A stretch of 64,000 bases of DNA from Paenibacillus sp. CAA11 (GTDB lineage Bacteria; Bacillota; Bacilli; Paenibacillales; Paenibacillaceae). The notes under the pieces were generated by a model. The model did not search any database and was not told the DNA's origin. It saw nothing but the letters and a program-made list of their open reading frames with translations. Numbering within the stretch: position 1 is the first letter of the stretch; each line of letters begins with the position of its first letter. This document shows positions 44,147-53,771 of the stretch, one piece after another. The stretch is taken from the NCBI RefSeq assembly GCF_003060825.1, contig NZ_CP028922.1, forward strand, positions 2,148,501 to 2,212,500, in the 5' to 3' direction. Both the position numbers and the translations under genes were made by a program.

Positions 44147-45318
44147 AATTCTGTTAACATCCCAGCGTCTTGGGACGAATTCCACTTGTAATACCATTGC
44201 AGTATAAATTCAGGAAGCGGAATCTCCAGTTCTGCGGAATACATCTGTTCAATGTGCTGATAGTGTTCTTGTACAGCCATTCTGTCGCCCGCAGAAGCAT
44301 AAGCTTGCAGAAGACCCAAATGCCCATCCTCATAATAAGGATGGAATTGTGTGATTCGTTTGTACATTGTAATGGCCTCTGCAAGCATATCGTGATTAGA
44401 ATAAAAATCCGCAAGCATCGCTGCATGATGGAGCCATACTGTGCGAAGACGATGCCGTTCACTTTCCGCCCAGAAATAATCATGCTCTGCAAGATAATCC
44501 CCGGTATACAGGTCGGAAATCTGCCGGTGGTCCGTGATATTCAACTTAGTTACGGCGCCAAGCGCTCTGATTCCGCCTTCAAGCATATCTACGTCCACCT
44601 GAACTTGGTTGGTATTCAGCATATAGCCTTCTCCGCCGCTCACATTGCTGATGGTGATCTCCAAGTCTGCTTGCTTCAGACATTGACGGATATGATATAT
44701 GGTTGTGTACAGATATGTAGATGCTTTTTTGAATTCATGGTCGGGCCAGAACTCTTGAATTAAAGTATCTTTATTGACAAAGCGGTTACGGTGATGCAAA
44801 AGATAAGCAAACAGTTCTTGTGCCTTTGTGGTTCTCCAGCGGAAGGGGAGAGTACGTTCATGATGTCCGTGACTGCGATGCACCATCTCAGGTCTTAAAG
44901 ATTGAAAACAACAGATTTTCTTCTCTAATGCGCCTGTCTGCTGCTCATCAGAAGATAAAAGTCTATCGGTAATTCGGTTAACCGTTTTGGTCAATCTATT
45001 CATTTGGACAGGCTTAAGAACGTAGTCTAAGGCATTCATTTCAAAGGCATCGATGGCATAACGGTCATAGCCGGTTACAAATACAATATGAGAGCTCGGA
45101 CTCACCTGCTGTATGAATTCAGCTGTCTGCATTCCGTTCATCTCCGGCATGACGATATCAAGAAAGATAATATCCGGCTTGAGCACGCCGGCAGCTTCGA
45201 TGGCTGGAAGGGGCTCCGTGTAAGAGCCCACAATCTCAAACTCACTGACCTTATTCAGCAATTTGCTTAATTGCTTCAGAGCCAGAATCTCATCATCGAT
45301 TAAAATAGCCTTGATCAT
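44137..45318 (-). CDS. Response regulator with wHTH and BTAD domains
   Basis: 393 residues. Receiver (about 1-120; DDE pocket, phospho-Asp in FLDIVMPEMNG, Lys in LKPV), then an OmpR-like winged helix (KAQELFAYLL to GEGYML) and a bacterial transcriptional activator domain with TPR-like helices to the end. This layout resembles SARP-type activators fused to a receiver. It follows the hybrid kinase in the same direction with a 63-base gap and is its likely partner. Targets are unknown; the neighbouring sortase-adhesin genes are candidates. Confidence 0.9.
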   Translation of the reverse strand: MIKAILIDDEILALKQLSKLLNKVSEFEIVGSYTEPLPAIEAAGVLKPDIIFLDIVMPEMNGMQTAEFIQQVSPSSHIVFVTGYDRYAIDAFEMNALDYVLKPVQMNRLTKTVNRITDRLLSSDEQQTGALEKKICCFQSLRPEMVHRSHGHHERTLPFRWRTTKAQELFAYLLHHRNRFVNKDTLIQEFWPDHEFKKASTYLYTTIYHIRQCLKQADLEITISNVSGGEGYMLNTNQVQVDVDMLEGGIRALGAVTKLNITDHRQISDLYTGDYLAEHDYFWAESERHRLRTVWLHHAAMLADFYSNHDMLAEAITMYKRITQFHPYYEDGHLGLLQAYASAGDRMAVQEHYQHIEQMYSAELEIPLPEFILQWYYKWNSSQDAGMLTEFRA

Positions 45319-45381
45319 GTAAATCCCACCAGTCTATTATCCTTAAGTTACGAAGTTAATATAAGCATAGCACAACTTAAG

Positions 45382-48300
45382 CTAGCGTATTGGAATATTA
45401 AAAGAAATATGTGTTCCTTGGCCGATGTGGCTCGTTATAGTAAGCCCCTGTCCATATCTTTGCTTAAGCCGCCGATCTGTATTTAGTATTCCGATGCCTC
45501 TGCGTCCGTTGGAAGAGGGGGCTAGCAGTTCGGCAACTTTACCTTCTTCCATTCCGATCCCATCATCGATTACCGAGAATGAGACGAAATTGGAATGCTG
45601 AGTTATGTGAAGACTAACTTTCCCGCCTTTAGACCGGCTTAATACACCATGTCTCACCGCATTCTCAACCAGAGGCTGTATACTTAGGGGCGGCAGCAGC
45701 ATCTGAAGGTTCACTTCAGGATCTATGCTGATCTGAACCTGAAGTCGATTTTCAAACCGCTCATGCTCAATATACAGATATGATTTTACCAGATCCAGCT
45801 CATGTTCGAGCGGAACTAAGGGCATTTCATTCCAATAATCGAAGCTAATTTTAAGATAGGTACTGAATGCATCGATCATGGAGCTCATTCTATCCGTATC
45901 AATATCACTTAATGCGGTAATGGAATTTAAGGTGTTGAACAAGAAATGAGGCTGAATTTGTGCCTGCAGATAGGCTGCCTCAAGTCTTAAACGCTTTTCG
46001 GTAGAACGCTTTAAATCCGTCATTGCCTTAACCCTGTACTGAAGTTCAAGTGAGTCTACAGGCTTCGTAATGTAATCATTGGCTCCCGCAAGGAAACCGG
46101 TATAAATGTCCTCAGGCAGAGACCGAGCTGTTAGCAGCAGAATGGGCAGCTCGGAGATGGAGTATCTCTCACGAACAGCACGGGCAAGCTCATATCCGGA
46201 CATTTGACTCATCATAACATCGGCGATGAGAAGATCCCATGGGCGATAATCAAGGATCTCTAATGCTTCTGCACCGCTGCCTACCTTGACCACGTTATAT
46301 TTTTCTGGAGAAAGAATATTCCCTAGAATTCTCAAATTGACGGGATCGTCGTCCACGGCCAATACATGTATTTTGTCTTCACCCGTTGAGTTATCTGCCA
46401 TGGCAGCAGCTTGGTGTAAATCGTAAGCTTCAAGGGGGACGGTGGCAGCAGTTAACTCCTCATAAGTTGAATCTTTTGCCTCTTGATCAAGAGCAGCTTT
46501 CTGCTCGCCAGCAAGCGGCATGGAGAACGAGAATTTAGAGCCTTCTCCGGGTGACGATTGAAGCTTCAGCTGTCCGCCGTGCAGCTCCACAAGGTTGCGA
46601 ACAATACTGAGACCAAGCCCTAGACCGCCGCGCGCTGCAGACGTTAGAGGATCTCCTTGCTCATAGGACTCAAAGATTCGATCCTGATAGTCTTTTGCGA
46701 TGCCAATACCAGTATCCGAAATATGGATCCAAGCCCATTTCCCCTGAACACTCGCATGAATCGTAACGGACCCATGAGGTGTGAACTTAATTGCATTATG
46801 GACTAAGTTGAACAGGATCTGAACTAATCTTTGTTCATCAGCCTGGATCAATGGGAAGGTACTTGGAATTTCCAGATTTAATTGGACGGTCTGGGTTGGA
46901 ATCGTATGGCGGAGCATTCCTACCACACCGTTTGCCACGGATGCAAGGCGAACAGTGCTGAGCTGAAGCCGAAGTCTATTCTCTCTCAGCTGGGCAAGAT
47001 CTAGCAAGTCTTGAAGAAGCAATGACATTCGCTGGCCTACCTCACCGATAAGAGCTAAGTCGCTTTTACTTTCGTTTGTCAGCTTATTATTTTGGTTGTT
47101 TAGTACTGCCTGGGCAATATTAATCATCCCGTGCAGCGGTGTCCGGAGCTCATGGGAAGTATTTGTCAAAAATTCATCCTTCATCTTATTGCTCCGCTTT
47201 AGCCGCTCAGCCAGCTTGGCTGTTCGGTCAGCATTTAGGAAATAGTTCCTGAACCAGTACGCGCCAAGCCCCAAGAAACCAATCAGTAGGTCGAAAGGAT
47301 AGTAACCTCCTTCAGCATAGTTTATATTTTTGAATAAACCCCAGAACATACTTGAAGCGATGCTGCTTGCAGCCAGCAGAAGCCAGATGGCGGAGCGGTC
47401 CTTGTTCATTACAAATCGAATGATGATGACTGGAATAGCTAAAGAGGCGGATAGGACTACAATTCCAAATATACCAATGGCTCTAGAATACATAGACCAA
47501 CTAACAGGTGTTGCAATAACGAAAGCAATATATAACAAGGCTATGGTGTAGTAGCATCTGAAGAATGCCTGATGTTTCCGTTCAATTCTAAGCAAATCAG
47601 CTACTTTGAGCATGAGTGCAGATGTGGCAAGGCTTGTGACAAGTGCCAGTTTGATCGTCCCCGTGTAATTTAACGAGAGCAAGGATACTAGCAGCCGATC
47701 TTCATCCAGGGAAACTCCCACCGCAGCGAACAGCAACAGAATGATGAAATAGAAATATATCTTTTGTCTGCTGCTGAACCAATAGAGGATGCTCATATAA
47801 ATTACATGTAATAGGAGAATAAGAATGGTTGCCAATTGTAAAGTAATACCGACCATTCTCTCTAAATTTATTGCTTGTGGCGACCCGAACTTAATGGATT
47901 GCCCAATACCGCCTTTCATAAAATTATCAAAGTTAGCAACTTGAAGAACAAGGTCGAGTTCCCGTTCTGCAGCCGGGACATCAATCATATACACTCTGCT
48001 GCTGGGAGTATATTGAGCCTTACTTGTGGCTGGTTCACCGACGGTTAGCAATAGCTTTCCGTTCGCGTATACTCTGGCGGAAGTTGTAATATTTTTAAGT
48101 AACAATTTGTAGCTCGGATATGCTTCCTTCCATTCAGGATTGAGTAAAATATGCAGGCGATATGTACCATAGCCTAACGCAGACGCCTCCTCTTGAGGAA
48201 AGGCTGATTTCCAATCTCCAGGTACATTGGTATAACTATGAGGATGTTCCGCCGCTCGTGTGAATTCATCGGGTTCGATGAATGCATGGGGGTAGAACTC

Positions 48301-48483
48301 CCACTCACCATCCAGCGATAGGGTGTGCCTGGAATCAGGCTGCCACTTTCTAAGATCCAATATTCCTTGTACAGCAGAGTGCTGTGAAGGAGAAGACCAT
48401 GCATATTCCCAGATCAGGCGTATGCTGGCCAGAAGACAAATAAAGCAGATCATACTTAGTATAATTTTATGTTTTGATATCAT
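45382..48483 (-). CDS. 7TMR-DISM hybrid kinase with two kinase modules
   Basis: 1033 residues. An N-terminal helix, an extracellular DISM sensor (about 35-210, jelly-roll type), seven membrane helices (about 215-410), HisKA (SHELRTPLHG near 435), HATPase (GGLGLGLSIV near 640), a receiver (VDDDPVNL; ADVMMSQMSG; KPVD; about 710-830), and then a second, LytS-like kinase (QAQIQPHFLFNTLNSI near 850 and HATPase to the end). It senses an external, perhaps carbohydrate-like ligand. ATG 48483 lacks a clear ribosome site. The transcript leader contains a strong hairpin. Confidence 0.92.
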   Translation of the reverse strand: MISKHKIILSMICFICLLASIRLIWEYAWSSPSQHSAVQGILDLRKWQPDSRHTLSLDGEWEFYPHAFIEPDEFTRAAEHPHSYTNVPGDWKSAFPQEEASALGYGTYRLHILLNPEWKEAYPSYKLLLKNITTSARVYANGKLLLTVGEPATSKAQYTPSSRVYMIDVPAAERELDLVLQVANFDNFMKGGIGQSIKFGSPQAINLERMVGITLQLATILILLLHVIYMSILYWFSSRQKIYFYFIILLLFAAVGVSLDEDRLLVSLLSLNYTGTIKLALVTSLATSALMLKVADLLRIERKHQAFFRCYYTIALLYIAFVIATPVSWSMYSRAIGIFGIVVLSASLAIPVIIIRFVMNKDRSAIWLLLAASSIASSMFWGLFKNINYAEGGYYPFDLLIGFLGLGAYWFRNYFLNADRTAKLAERLKRSNKMKDEFLTNTSHELRTPLHGMINIAQAVLNNQNNKLTNESKSDLALIGEVGQRMSLLLQDLLDLAQLRENRLRLQLSTVRLASVANGVVGMLRHTIPTQTVQLNLEIPSTFPLIQADEQRLVQILFNLVHNAIKFTPHGSVTIHASVQGKWAWIHISDTGIGIAKDYQDRIFESYEQGDPLTSAARGGLGLGLSIVRNLVELHGGQLKLQSSPGEGSKFSFSMPLAGEQKAALDQEAKDSTYEELTAATVPLEAYDLHQAAAMADNSTGEDKIHVLAVDDDPVNLRILGNILSPEKYNVVKVGSGAEALEILDYRPWDLLIADVMMSQMSGYELARAVRERYSISELPILLLTARSLPEDIYTGFLAGANDYITKPVDSLELQYRVKAMTDLKRSTEKRLRLEAAYLQAQIQPHFLFNTLNSITALSDIDTDRMSSMIDAFSTYLKISFDYWNEMPLVPLEHELDLVKSYLYIEHERFENRLQVQISIDPEVNLQMLLPPLSIQPLVENAVRHGVLSRSKGGKVSLHITQHSNFVSFSVIDDGIGMEEGKVAELLAPSSNGRRGIGILNTDRRLKQRYGQGLTITSHIGQGTHISFNIPIR

Positions 48484-48527
48484 AATTCGTTATAAATTCG
48501 ATGTAAACTGACGAAATCCCTGCTAGA

Positions 48528-48560
48528 AATCAGCCACCTGTATTTACCAGGCGGCTGATT
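48528..48560 (-). other. Hairpin in the leader of the hybrid kinase gene
   Basis: Thirteen-base arms with a seven-base loop. The single mismatch on the plus strand becomes a G-U pair in minus-strand RNA, so the structure fits the kinase transcript, about 45 bases before its start codon. There is no T-run, so it is not a simple terminator. Confidence 0.5.
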
Positions 48561-48703
48561 AACTAAAATTAGATAAAGAGATTTATACCGGATTGATTGC
48601 TTCACTCCATATGAATTCATTGCCTCAAGATTTGACCTTGACTTATAATTAGGTATTATTTGGTACTGGTATCTTGCTGGATCAAGAGAGGAGAGCATTC
48701 CGC

Positions 48704-49501
48704 ATGATCACAACCGTCCAAGAGATTTGGGAGTCGCTCAAAGAGCAAGTGGTTCATCTTAAGCAAGGAGAAGGTGTTGACGGGCTGCTGTTCGGCAGGC
48801 CTGAAGATGCTGTAATCAAAGTTGTTGTTGCTTTCAACTGCAGCTGGTATGTGATAGAGAGAGCGATTGAGCTTGGAGCAAATCTCATCATTACACATGA
48901 AGGATTATTTTACAGTCATTATCATGATGTTAGTCATGGAAGCTGTGCTCTTGCAGCAGCCAAACAACAACGCATCGAGGAGCATAAAATAGCTGTAATT
49001 CGTTGTCATGATGCCATTCATAGCTATGAACCGGATGGGGTTACATTAGGTCTCCTTCGAGTATTGGGATGGGAGAAATTCGTAATAAAGCACGATCGTC
49101 ATGCGGCTGTTGCTGTGATTTCTGAGTTATCGGCACTCGATGTAGCGAAGCATATCAAGCGCAAGCTTGCGATTCCGAATGTCCGTCTCATAGGGAGCGG
49201 TACCTCGAAATGTACAAAGGTCGGTGTACTTGTAGGCTACAGAGGCGGGGGCAGCCTTGTGATCCCCTTATTTGAGGAAGAGAACGTAGAGCTAGTGATC
49301 TATGGAGAAGGTCCCGAGTGGGAGACACCAGAATACATACGGGATGCTGTCTACACTGGTAAAAGTCAGGCCGCTATTGTGCTTGGGCATGCGGAGAGCG
49401 AAATTCCCGGCATGAAGCTCCTGGTCGAATGGCTGCGCCGACGCTTCACCAATACTGAAGTTTGCTTTGTTGAAGAACCCTCTCCTTTCCAAATGATCTA
49501 A
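48704..49501 (+). CDS. Nif3-like dinuclear metal protein
   Basis: Member of the YqfO/Nif3 (DUF34) family that forms ring-like oligomers with two metal ions; the biochemical role is unsettled. 265 residues. Metal-site pattern is seen in ANLIITHEGLFY (His) and GWxxE-like later segments, with LGHAESE near the end as the C-terminal site. It lacks the PII-like insertion found in YqfO. ATG 48704 is chosen because GAGGAGAG lies just upstream; a TTG at 48674 is not supported. Confidence 0.88.
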   Translation: MITTVQEIWESLKEQVVHLKQGEGVDGLLFGRPEDAVIKVVVAFNCSWYVIERAIELGANLIITHEGLFYSHYHDVSHGSCALAAAKQQRIEEHKIAVIRCHDAIHSYEPDGVTLGLLRVLGWEKFVIKHDRHAAVAVISELSALDVAKHIKRKLAIPNVRLIGSGTSKCTKVGVLVGYRGGGSLVIPLFEEENVELVIYGEGPEWETPEYIRDAVYTGKSQAAIVLGHAESEIPGMKLLVEWLRRRFTNTEVCFVEEPSPFQMI

Positions 49502-49542
49502 AGTTCAGATTGTGGTTCGAGAGGGGCACTAAGGAGAGGATT

Positions 49543-50250
49543 ATGATTACATACACAGTACTTATCATTGAAGACGACCCTAAAATCTCCGAAATGCTTC
49601 GTAATCATATCTCTAAATATGGTTATGAAGTAAAGCAAGCCGAGCAATATGGACAAGTTATGAGCACGTTTAGAGAATGTCAGGCGGATCTTGTGCTGCT
49701 GGATATCAACCTGCCTCAGTATGATGGATTCTATTGGTGCAGGCAGATTCGCAATGAATCCCTATGTCCGATTCTATTTATCTCCTCACGCGACAGTCAA
49801 ATGGATCAAGTGATGGCGCTGGAGAATGGAGGAGACGACTATATTACCAAGCCGTTCAATTATGAAGTAGTGATGGCCAAAATACGCAGCCAGCTGAGAA
49901 GAGCTTATGGAGAATATGCCTTAGGACACGAAGAGAGAACATTAGAGTTGGATGGTTTAATACTGTACCCGGAGCGGCTATCTGTTCAAATGAATGGCAA
50001 ATCAGCTGAGCTAACCCAAAAGGAAGGGACGCTGCTGGAAGCTCTGATGCTCAAGGAAGGAAGAGTCGTCAGCCGAGATCAGCTGCTGGATTTAATGTGG
50101 GAAGACCAACATTTTATTGATGATAACACCTTAAATGTATATATCACCCGAGTGCGGAAGAAGCTGAAGGAAATTGGCGCGCAAGTAACCATCGAGACCA
50201 TCCGAGGGGCAGGTTACCGGCTGACAACACAGCCAGGGGGCCTGGAATAA
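49543..50250 (+). CDS. bceR: BceR-like response regulator
   Basis: OmpR-family regulator of 235 residues: receiver (IIEDDPKI; phospho-Asp in LLDINLPQYDG; Lys in TKPF) and winged helix (from about 130; ending TIRGAGYRL). It pairs with the next gene, whose start overlaps its stop by one base (TAATG). By its neighbours it should switch on the ABC transporters for cell wall-active peptides. ATG 49543 has AAGGAGAGG upstream; an earlier GTG-type start is not needed. Confidence 0.93.
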   Translation: MITYTVLIIEDDPKISEMLRNHISKYGYEVKQAEQYGQVMSTFRECQADLVLLDINLPQYDGFYWCRQIRNESLCPILFISSRDSQMDQVMALENGGDDYITKPFNYEVVMAKIRSQLRRAYGEYALGHEERTLELDGLILYPERLSVQMNGKSAELTQKEGTLLEALMLKEGRVVSRDQLLDLMWEDQHFIDDNTLNVYITRVRKKLKEIGAQVTIETIRGAGYRLTTQPGGLE

Positions 50251-51248
50251 TGAGACTATTCTGGAGGGAGCACTGTCCGTTAGTTCTGTTCTATTCCGTA
50301 CAAATGCTGCTTGTCCCCTTGCTGTACTGGATGACGGGAGATGAGCGTCCGCCAAGCATCGTGTTGTATGGAATACTGCTGAGCATGTTTATCCTGGTTC
50401 TATACTTAGGCTACCGATATTTCACTGAGCGTTCGTTATATCGTCAGCTGAGTCAGCCCACTAATGCTGGCGGTTATGTATCGCTTCGTCCTTTGGGAGA
50501 GGCGCCGCTTCCTGAGGCGGTCGGAGAGTTCGTGAAGCAGGTTGATCGGCTAAATCAGGAGGAGCTGCATTATCATCGCAGCCGTATGGAGCATCATATT
50601 GTGTTTATACACCGCTGGGTGCATCAGATGAAGACCCCGCTTTCCGTCATTCAGCTTACCGTACAGGAGATTGATGATCCCGCTAAGGCCAACAGCATAT
50701 TGGAAGAGGTTGACCGTCTGAGGAAAGGCATGGAGATGGTCCTACACACATCCAGATTGGATCGATTTGAGCATGATATCAAGGTTGAAAAAGTTAATCT
50801 CCAGCAATTAATCCACCAGGCATTTGCAGACAATCGTAAATTATTTATTCGAAAGAGATTAACCCCGGTTATTCAAATTGATCCTGAAATTCATGTGCTG
50901 AGCGATAAGAAATGGCTGTTCTTTATCGTCGGCCAGCTTCTCGTGAATGCCGTGAACTATACACAAGGTGCAGGAAAAAAGGTTTATGTCGAAGTTAAGC
51001 CTGGTGAAGATATGCTAATTCTGAGTATCCGGGATGAAGGAATCGGCATTCTGAAAGAAGACATAGGCAGGGTATTTAATCCCTATTTTACCGGTGAGCG
51101 CGGCAGGCAGTATCATGAATCTACAGGGATGGGATTGTATCTGGTTAGTGAAGCTTGTAAGCGGCTGGGACATGGGGTCGAGATCGCTTCAGAGCCGGAC
51201 CAAGGAACGGAGGTAAGTATTATTTTTAAAGAAAGAGTCCGTCCCTGA
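50250..51248 (+). CDS. bceS: BceS-like intramembrane-sensing histidine kinase
   Basis: 332 residues. Two membrane helices near 10-28 and 37-56 with hardly any loop between them, so it cannot sense ligand outside by itself; kinases of this kind receive their signal from the BceAB transporter. The phospho-His is in HRWVHQMKTPLSVIQ near residue 127, and the ATP-binding part has GTGAR-equivalent TGMGLYL near 293. Its gene overlaps bceR by one base. Confidence 0.92.
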   Translation: MRLFWREHCPLVLFYSVQMLLVPLLYWMTGDERPPSIVLYGILLSMFILVLYLGYRYFTERSLYRQLSQPTNAGGYVSLRPLGEAPLPEAVGEFVKQVDRLNQEELHYHRSRMEHHIVFIHRWVHQMKTPLSVIQLTVQEIDDPAKANSILEEVDRLRKGMEMVLHTSRLDRFEHDIKVEKVNLQQLIHQAFADNRKLFIRKRLTPVIQIDPEIHVLSDKKWLFFIVGQLLVNAVNYTQGAGKKVYVEVKPGEDMLILSIRDEGIGILKEDIGRVFNPYFTGERGRQYHESTGMGLYLVSEACKRLGHGVEIASEPDQGTEVSIIFKERVRP

Positions 51249-51289
51249 AGCATAAGGGAAGCTCTTCGAAAATCCATTGACAGGAAAGC

Positions 51290-51313
51290 GGACCTCATTG
51301 AGGTCCCTTTTTA
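51290..51313 (+). terminator. Terminator after bceRS
   Basis: GGACCTC pairs with GAGGTCC over three bases, then CTTTTTAT. The transporter operon therefore has its own promoter between here and 51470. Confidence 0.85.
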
Positions 51314-51469
51314 TGCTTTAAGGATCGCTAAGCCGAACATTCACTTAAATGAAATGTAAGAGTTAAGTAAGTCTAGTCCATGGCAGCAATCTTCCTTTGT
51401 CCTGTACATTATAGAAGAACCTCAAAGCAGTTCTTTTTGAAACGTAATGTCAGGAAGGAAGGGGTAGGA

Positions 51470-52213
51470 TTGCAAGAGAAGATGATAGAAGTCGATCATG
51501 TTACCAGACGGGAGAGCCGGCGGGTTGTAATAAAGGATATGTCATTTTGCTTAAGAAAAGGTAAAATTTATGGACTCATTGGCCCTAATGGGGCAGGAAA
51601 AAGCACATTAATTCGCCTTATGACTGGAATGACTCAACCTTCCGGTGGTCATATCCGGATTCATGGAGATGATGTTCATTCGGAACGAAGCATTGCTTTG
51701 AGACAGGTTGGCGCACTGATAGAAACACCTGCCTTTTTTAAAAGTATGACCGGGAGGCAAGCCTTGCGTAATTTATCCCGGCTGCATTCAAATATTTCAT
51801 CAGCGGAACGGGAGAGCTATATTGAGAAACTGCTAAAGGACGTGAAGCTGTTAGGTCAGGCGGACCAGAAGATTAAAAGTTACTCCCTTGGTATGAAGCA
51901 AAGGCTGGGGATTGCTCAAGCCATGCTAGGAGATCCTGAAGTGATTATCCTGGATGAGCCTGCTAACGGGCTTGATCCCTTGGGTGTGCGTATTCTTCGG
52001 AACCTGTTGACTGAGCTGCGTGACACAGGTAACCGTACCATACTGATCTCAAGTCATTTGCTGGATGAGATACAGCAGATTTGTGATGAAGTGCTTGTGA
52101 TCCGCTCGGGTGAGGTGATTTGGCAAGGTGCTACATCGCTTCTTGCATCAGAAGGGCAAAGGCTGGAGGATGCGTTCCTTGAGCTTGGCGGCTGGGAAGA
52201 GGAGGGAGATTGA
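51470..52213 (+). CDS. ABC transporter ATP-binding protein, BcrA/LanF type
   Basis: 247-residue ATPase: Walker A GPNGAGKST, signature YSLGMKQRL, Walker B VIILDEP, switch His in ISSHLLDE. The style matches ATPases of peptide-antibiotic protection transporters (bacitracin BcrA, lantibiotic LanF). TTG 51470 has AAGGGGTAGGA before it; ATG 51482 is possible. First gene of a four-gene operon whose members overlap or nearly so. Confidence 0.9.
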   Translation: MQEKMIEVDHVTRRESRRVVIKDMSFCLRKGKIYGLIGPNGAGKSTLIRLMTGMTQPSGGHIRIHGDDVHSERSIALRQVGALIETPAFFKSMTGRQALRNLSRLHSNISSAERESYIEKLLKDVKLLGQADQKIKSYSLGMKQRLGIAQAMLGDPEVIILDEPANGLDPLGVRILRNLLTELRDTGNRTILISSHLLDEIQQICDEVLVIRSGEVIWQGATSLLASEGQRLEDAFLELGGWEEEGD

Positions 52214-52215
52214 AG

Positions 52216-52980
52216 ATGGGCGGACTATGGAAAAGCGAGATGGAACGCATGTGGCGGCAGAAGTCTCTTATCATTCTCTTTTTGATTGGGCTTGCTTTGA
52301 TCGCGTACTCCTTAATCAAACTTAAGCTTAGAGGCTATGGAGATTATGGGAGTGCTACGGGGCGCGAGCTCTTAAACCGGGGGAATTTACCGTGGTATCT
52401 GCTGGACAGCATATCACTCTTGTCTACAACTATCCTTTTACCGTTACTTTATACCGATCATATCTGTAGTGAGTTTCGATCCGGTGCTTATCGGGTGTAT
52501 TTGCAGCGGCCATACCGGATGAGCCAATTCTGGCTTGTCAAATTAGGAGCACTAGTTGTGACAACACTAGGATTCGTTGCAATGGCTTATCTAATGTCGA
52601 GTATCGGAGCCTTATTCTTATTCCCTCAATCTTCTGAAGCAGCTCCACTTGTAGACGTAAAGCAGATGGGGTCCAGTTTATCGACATTGTTAATCTATAT
52701 CATGTTTGCGTTGGCTTGTATATCTAAGTTGATCATTACAGGCGTGGTATGTTTGTATTTTGGCAGGTCCATATTTGCATTTGTTGTAGTTACGGTATTT
52801 TCATTGATCATATATCAATTTCACATGGGTTTCCTCATTTTGATCGATCCGTTTCAATCTATACGCGGAGCCTTTCAAAGTGGGAAATTCTCTGAATTCT
52901 GGATATTTACATTAGGTTCTATTGGGGTTGGCGGACTATGGGGGTTGGCTGGATGGTGCAGAAGGGTTCTGAAAAAATGA
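52216..52980 (+). CDS. ABC-2 type permease partner of the BcrA-like ATPase
   Basis: 254 residues, six membrane helices, ABC-2/BcrB style (ICSEFRSGAYRVYLQRPYRMSQFWLVK between helices 2 and 3 in outline). It should work with the preceding ATPase to remove or shield against a cell wall-active compound. GGAGG lies ten bases before ATG 52216; TTG 52210 overlaps the previous stop and is less likely. Confidence 0.85.
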   Translation: MGGLWKSEMERMWRQKSLIILFLIGLALIAYSLIKLKLRGYGDYGSATGRELLNRGNLPWYLLDSISLLSTTILLPLLYTDHICSEFRSGAYRVYLQRPYRMSQFWLVKLGALVVTTLGFVAMAYLMSSIGALFLFPQSSEAAPLVDVKQMGSSLSTLLIYIMFALACISKLIITGVVCLYFGRSIFAFVVVTVFSLIIYQFHMGFLILIDPFQSIRGAFQSGKFSEFWIFTLGSIGVGGLWGLAGWCRRVLKK

Positions 52981-53771
52981 TTGGAAAGGATGCATCTCAT
53001 GTGAATATGGTCGAAATTAGGGACTTAAATAAAGTGTATGCAGGAAGCGTCTCCACCGTAGCTTTAAAGGATATCCATCTTACGGTGAAGGCAGGCGAGT
53101 TTGTAGGAATTATGGGGCCGTCGGGAAGCGGCAAGACCACACTGCTTAATATGGTGTCAACGATTGACACCCCGAGCTCCGGTTCTGTAATGATCAATAA
53201 CAGCAATCCTTATCAGCTTCGCAAGGAGGAGCTGGCTTTATTTCGGCGCAGACAGCTTGGATTTGTCTTTCAGGATTTTAATCTGCTGGATACGCTAACG
53301 GTTGAAGAGAACATTGTGCTGCCCTTGACACTTGATAGCGCCAAGATGAAGGAGATGAAGCTGCGGCTAAAGCAGACTGTAGAGCGGCTGGGTTTGGAGT
53401 CTCTTTTGGCAAAGCGACCTTATGAAATATCGGGAGGACAACGCCAGCGTACGGCGATTGCGCGGGCGATCATCACTTCGCCGGCATTGCTGCTCGCAGA
53501 TGAGCCAACGGGTGCTTTGGATTCCGGAGCTTCACGTGTTGTGATGGAATCCCTGGAGAACATCAATCGTCAGGACGGAACGACAATTATGCTGGTGACC
53601 CATGATCCAGTGTCGGCAAGTTATTGCGACAGGATCGTCTTCATTCGTGACGGAAGGCTATCCGCCGAGATTCATCAGGGGAACAATCGTCTGGCTTTTT
53701 TTCAGAAGATTATAGACACCTTGTCCTTGTGGGGAGGGAGCAGCAATGAATTTTCCTCGATTCGCGTTTAA
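52977..53771 (+). CDS. bceA: BceA-like ABC transporter ATP-binding protein
   Basis: 264 residues: Walker A GPSGSGKTT, Q-loop VFQDFNLLDTLT, signature EISGGQRQR, Walker B LLLADEPTGALDS. This is the MacB/BceA group typical of peptide antibiotic sensing and resistance. ATG 52977 overlaps the previous stop (ATGA). The tail after about residue 230 is longer than needed and runs into the start of bceB. Confidence 0.93.
   Translation: MIGKDASHVNMVEIRDLNKVYAGSVSTVALKDIHLTVKAGEFVGIMGPSGSGKTTLLNMVSTIDTPSSGSVMINNSNPYQLRKEELALFRRRQLGFVFQDFNLLDTLTVEENIVLPLTLDSAKMKEMKLRLKQTVERLGLESLLAKRPYEISGGQRQRTAIARAIITSPALLLADEPTGALDSGASRVVMESLENINRQDGTTIMLVTHDPVSASYCDRIVFIRDGRLSAEIHQGNNRLAFFQKIIDTLSLWGGSSNEFSSIRV

Noticed and set aside
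44170..44763. 197-residue plus-strand ORF
   Set aside because: Antisense to the response regulator, whose domains are clear; no family signal.
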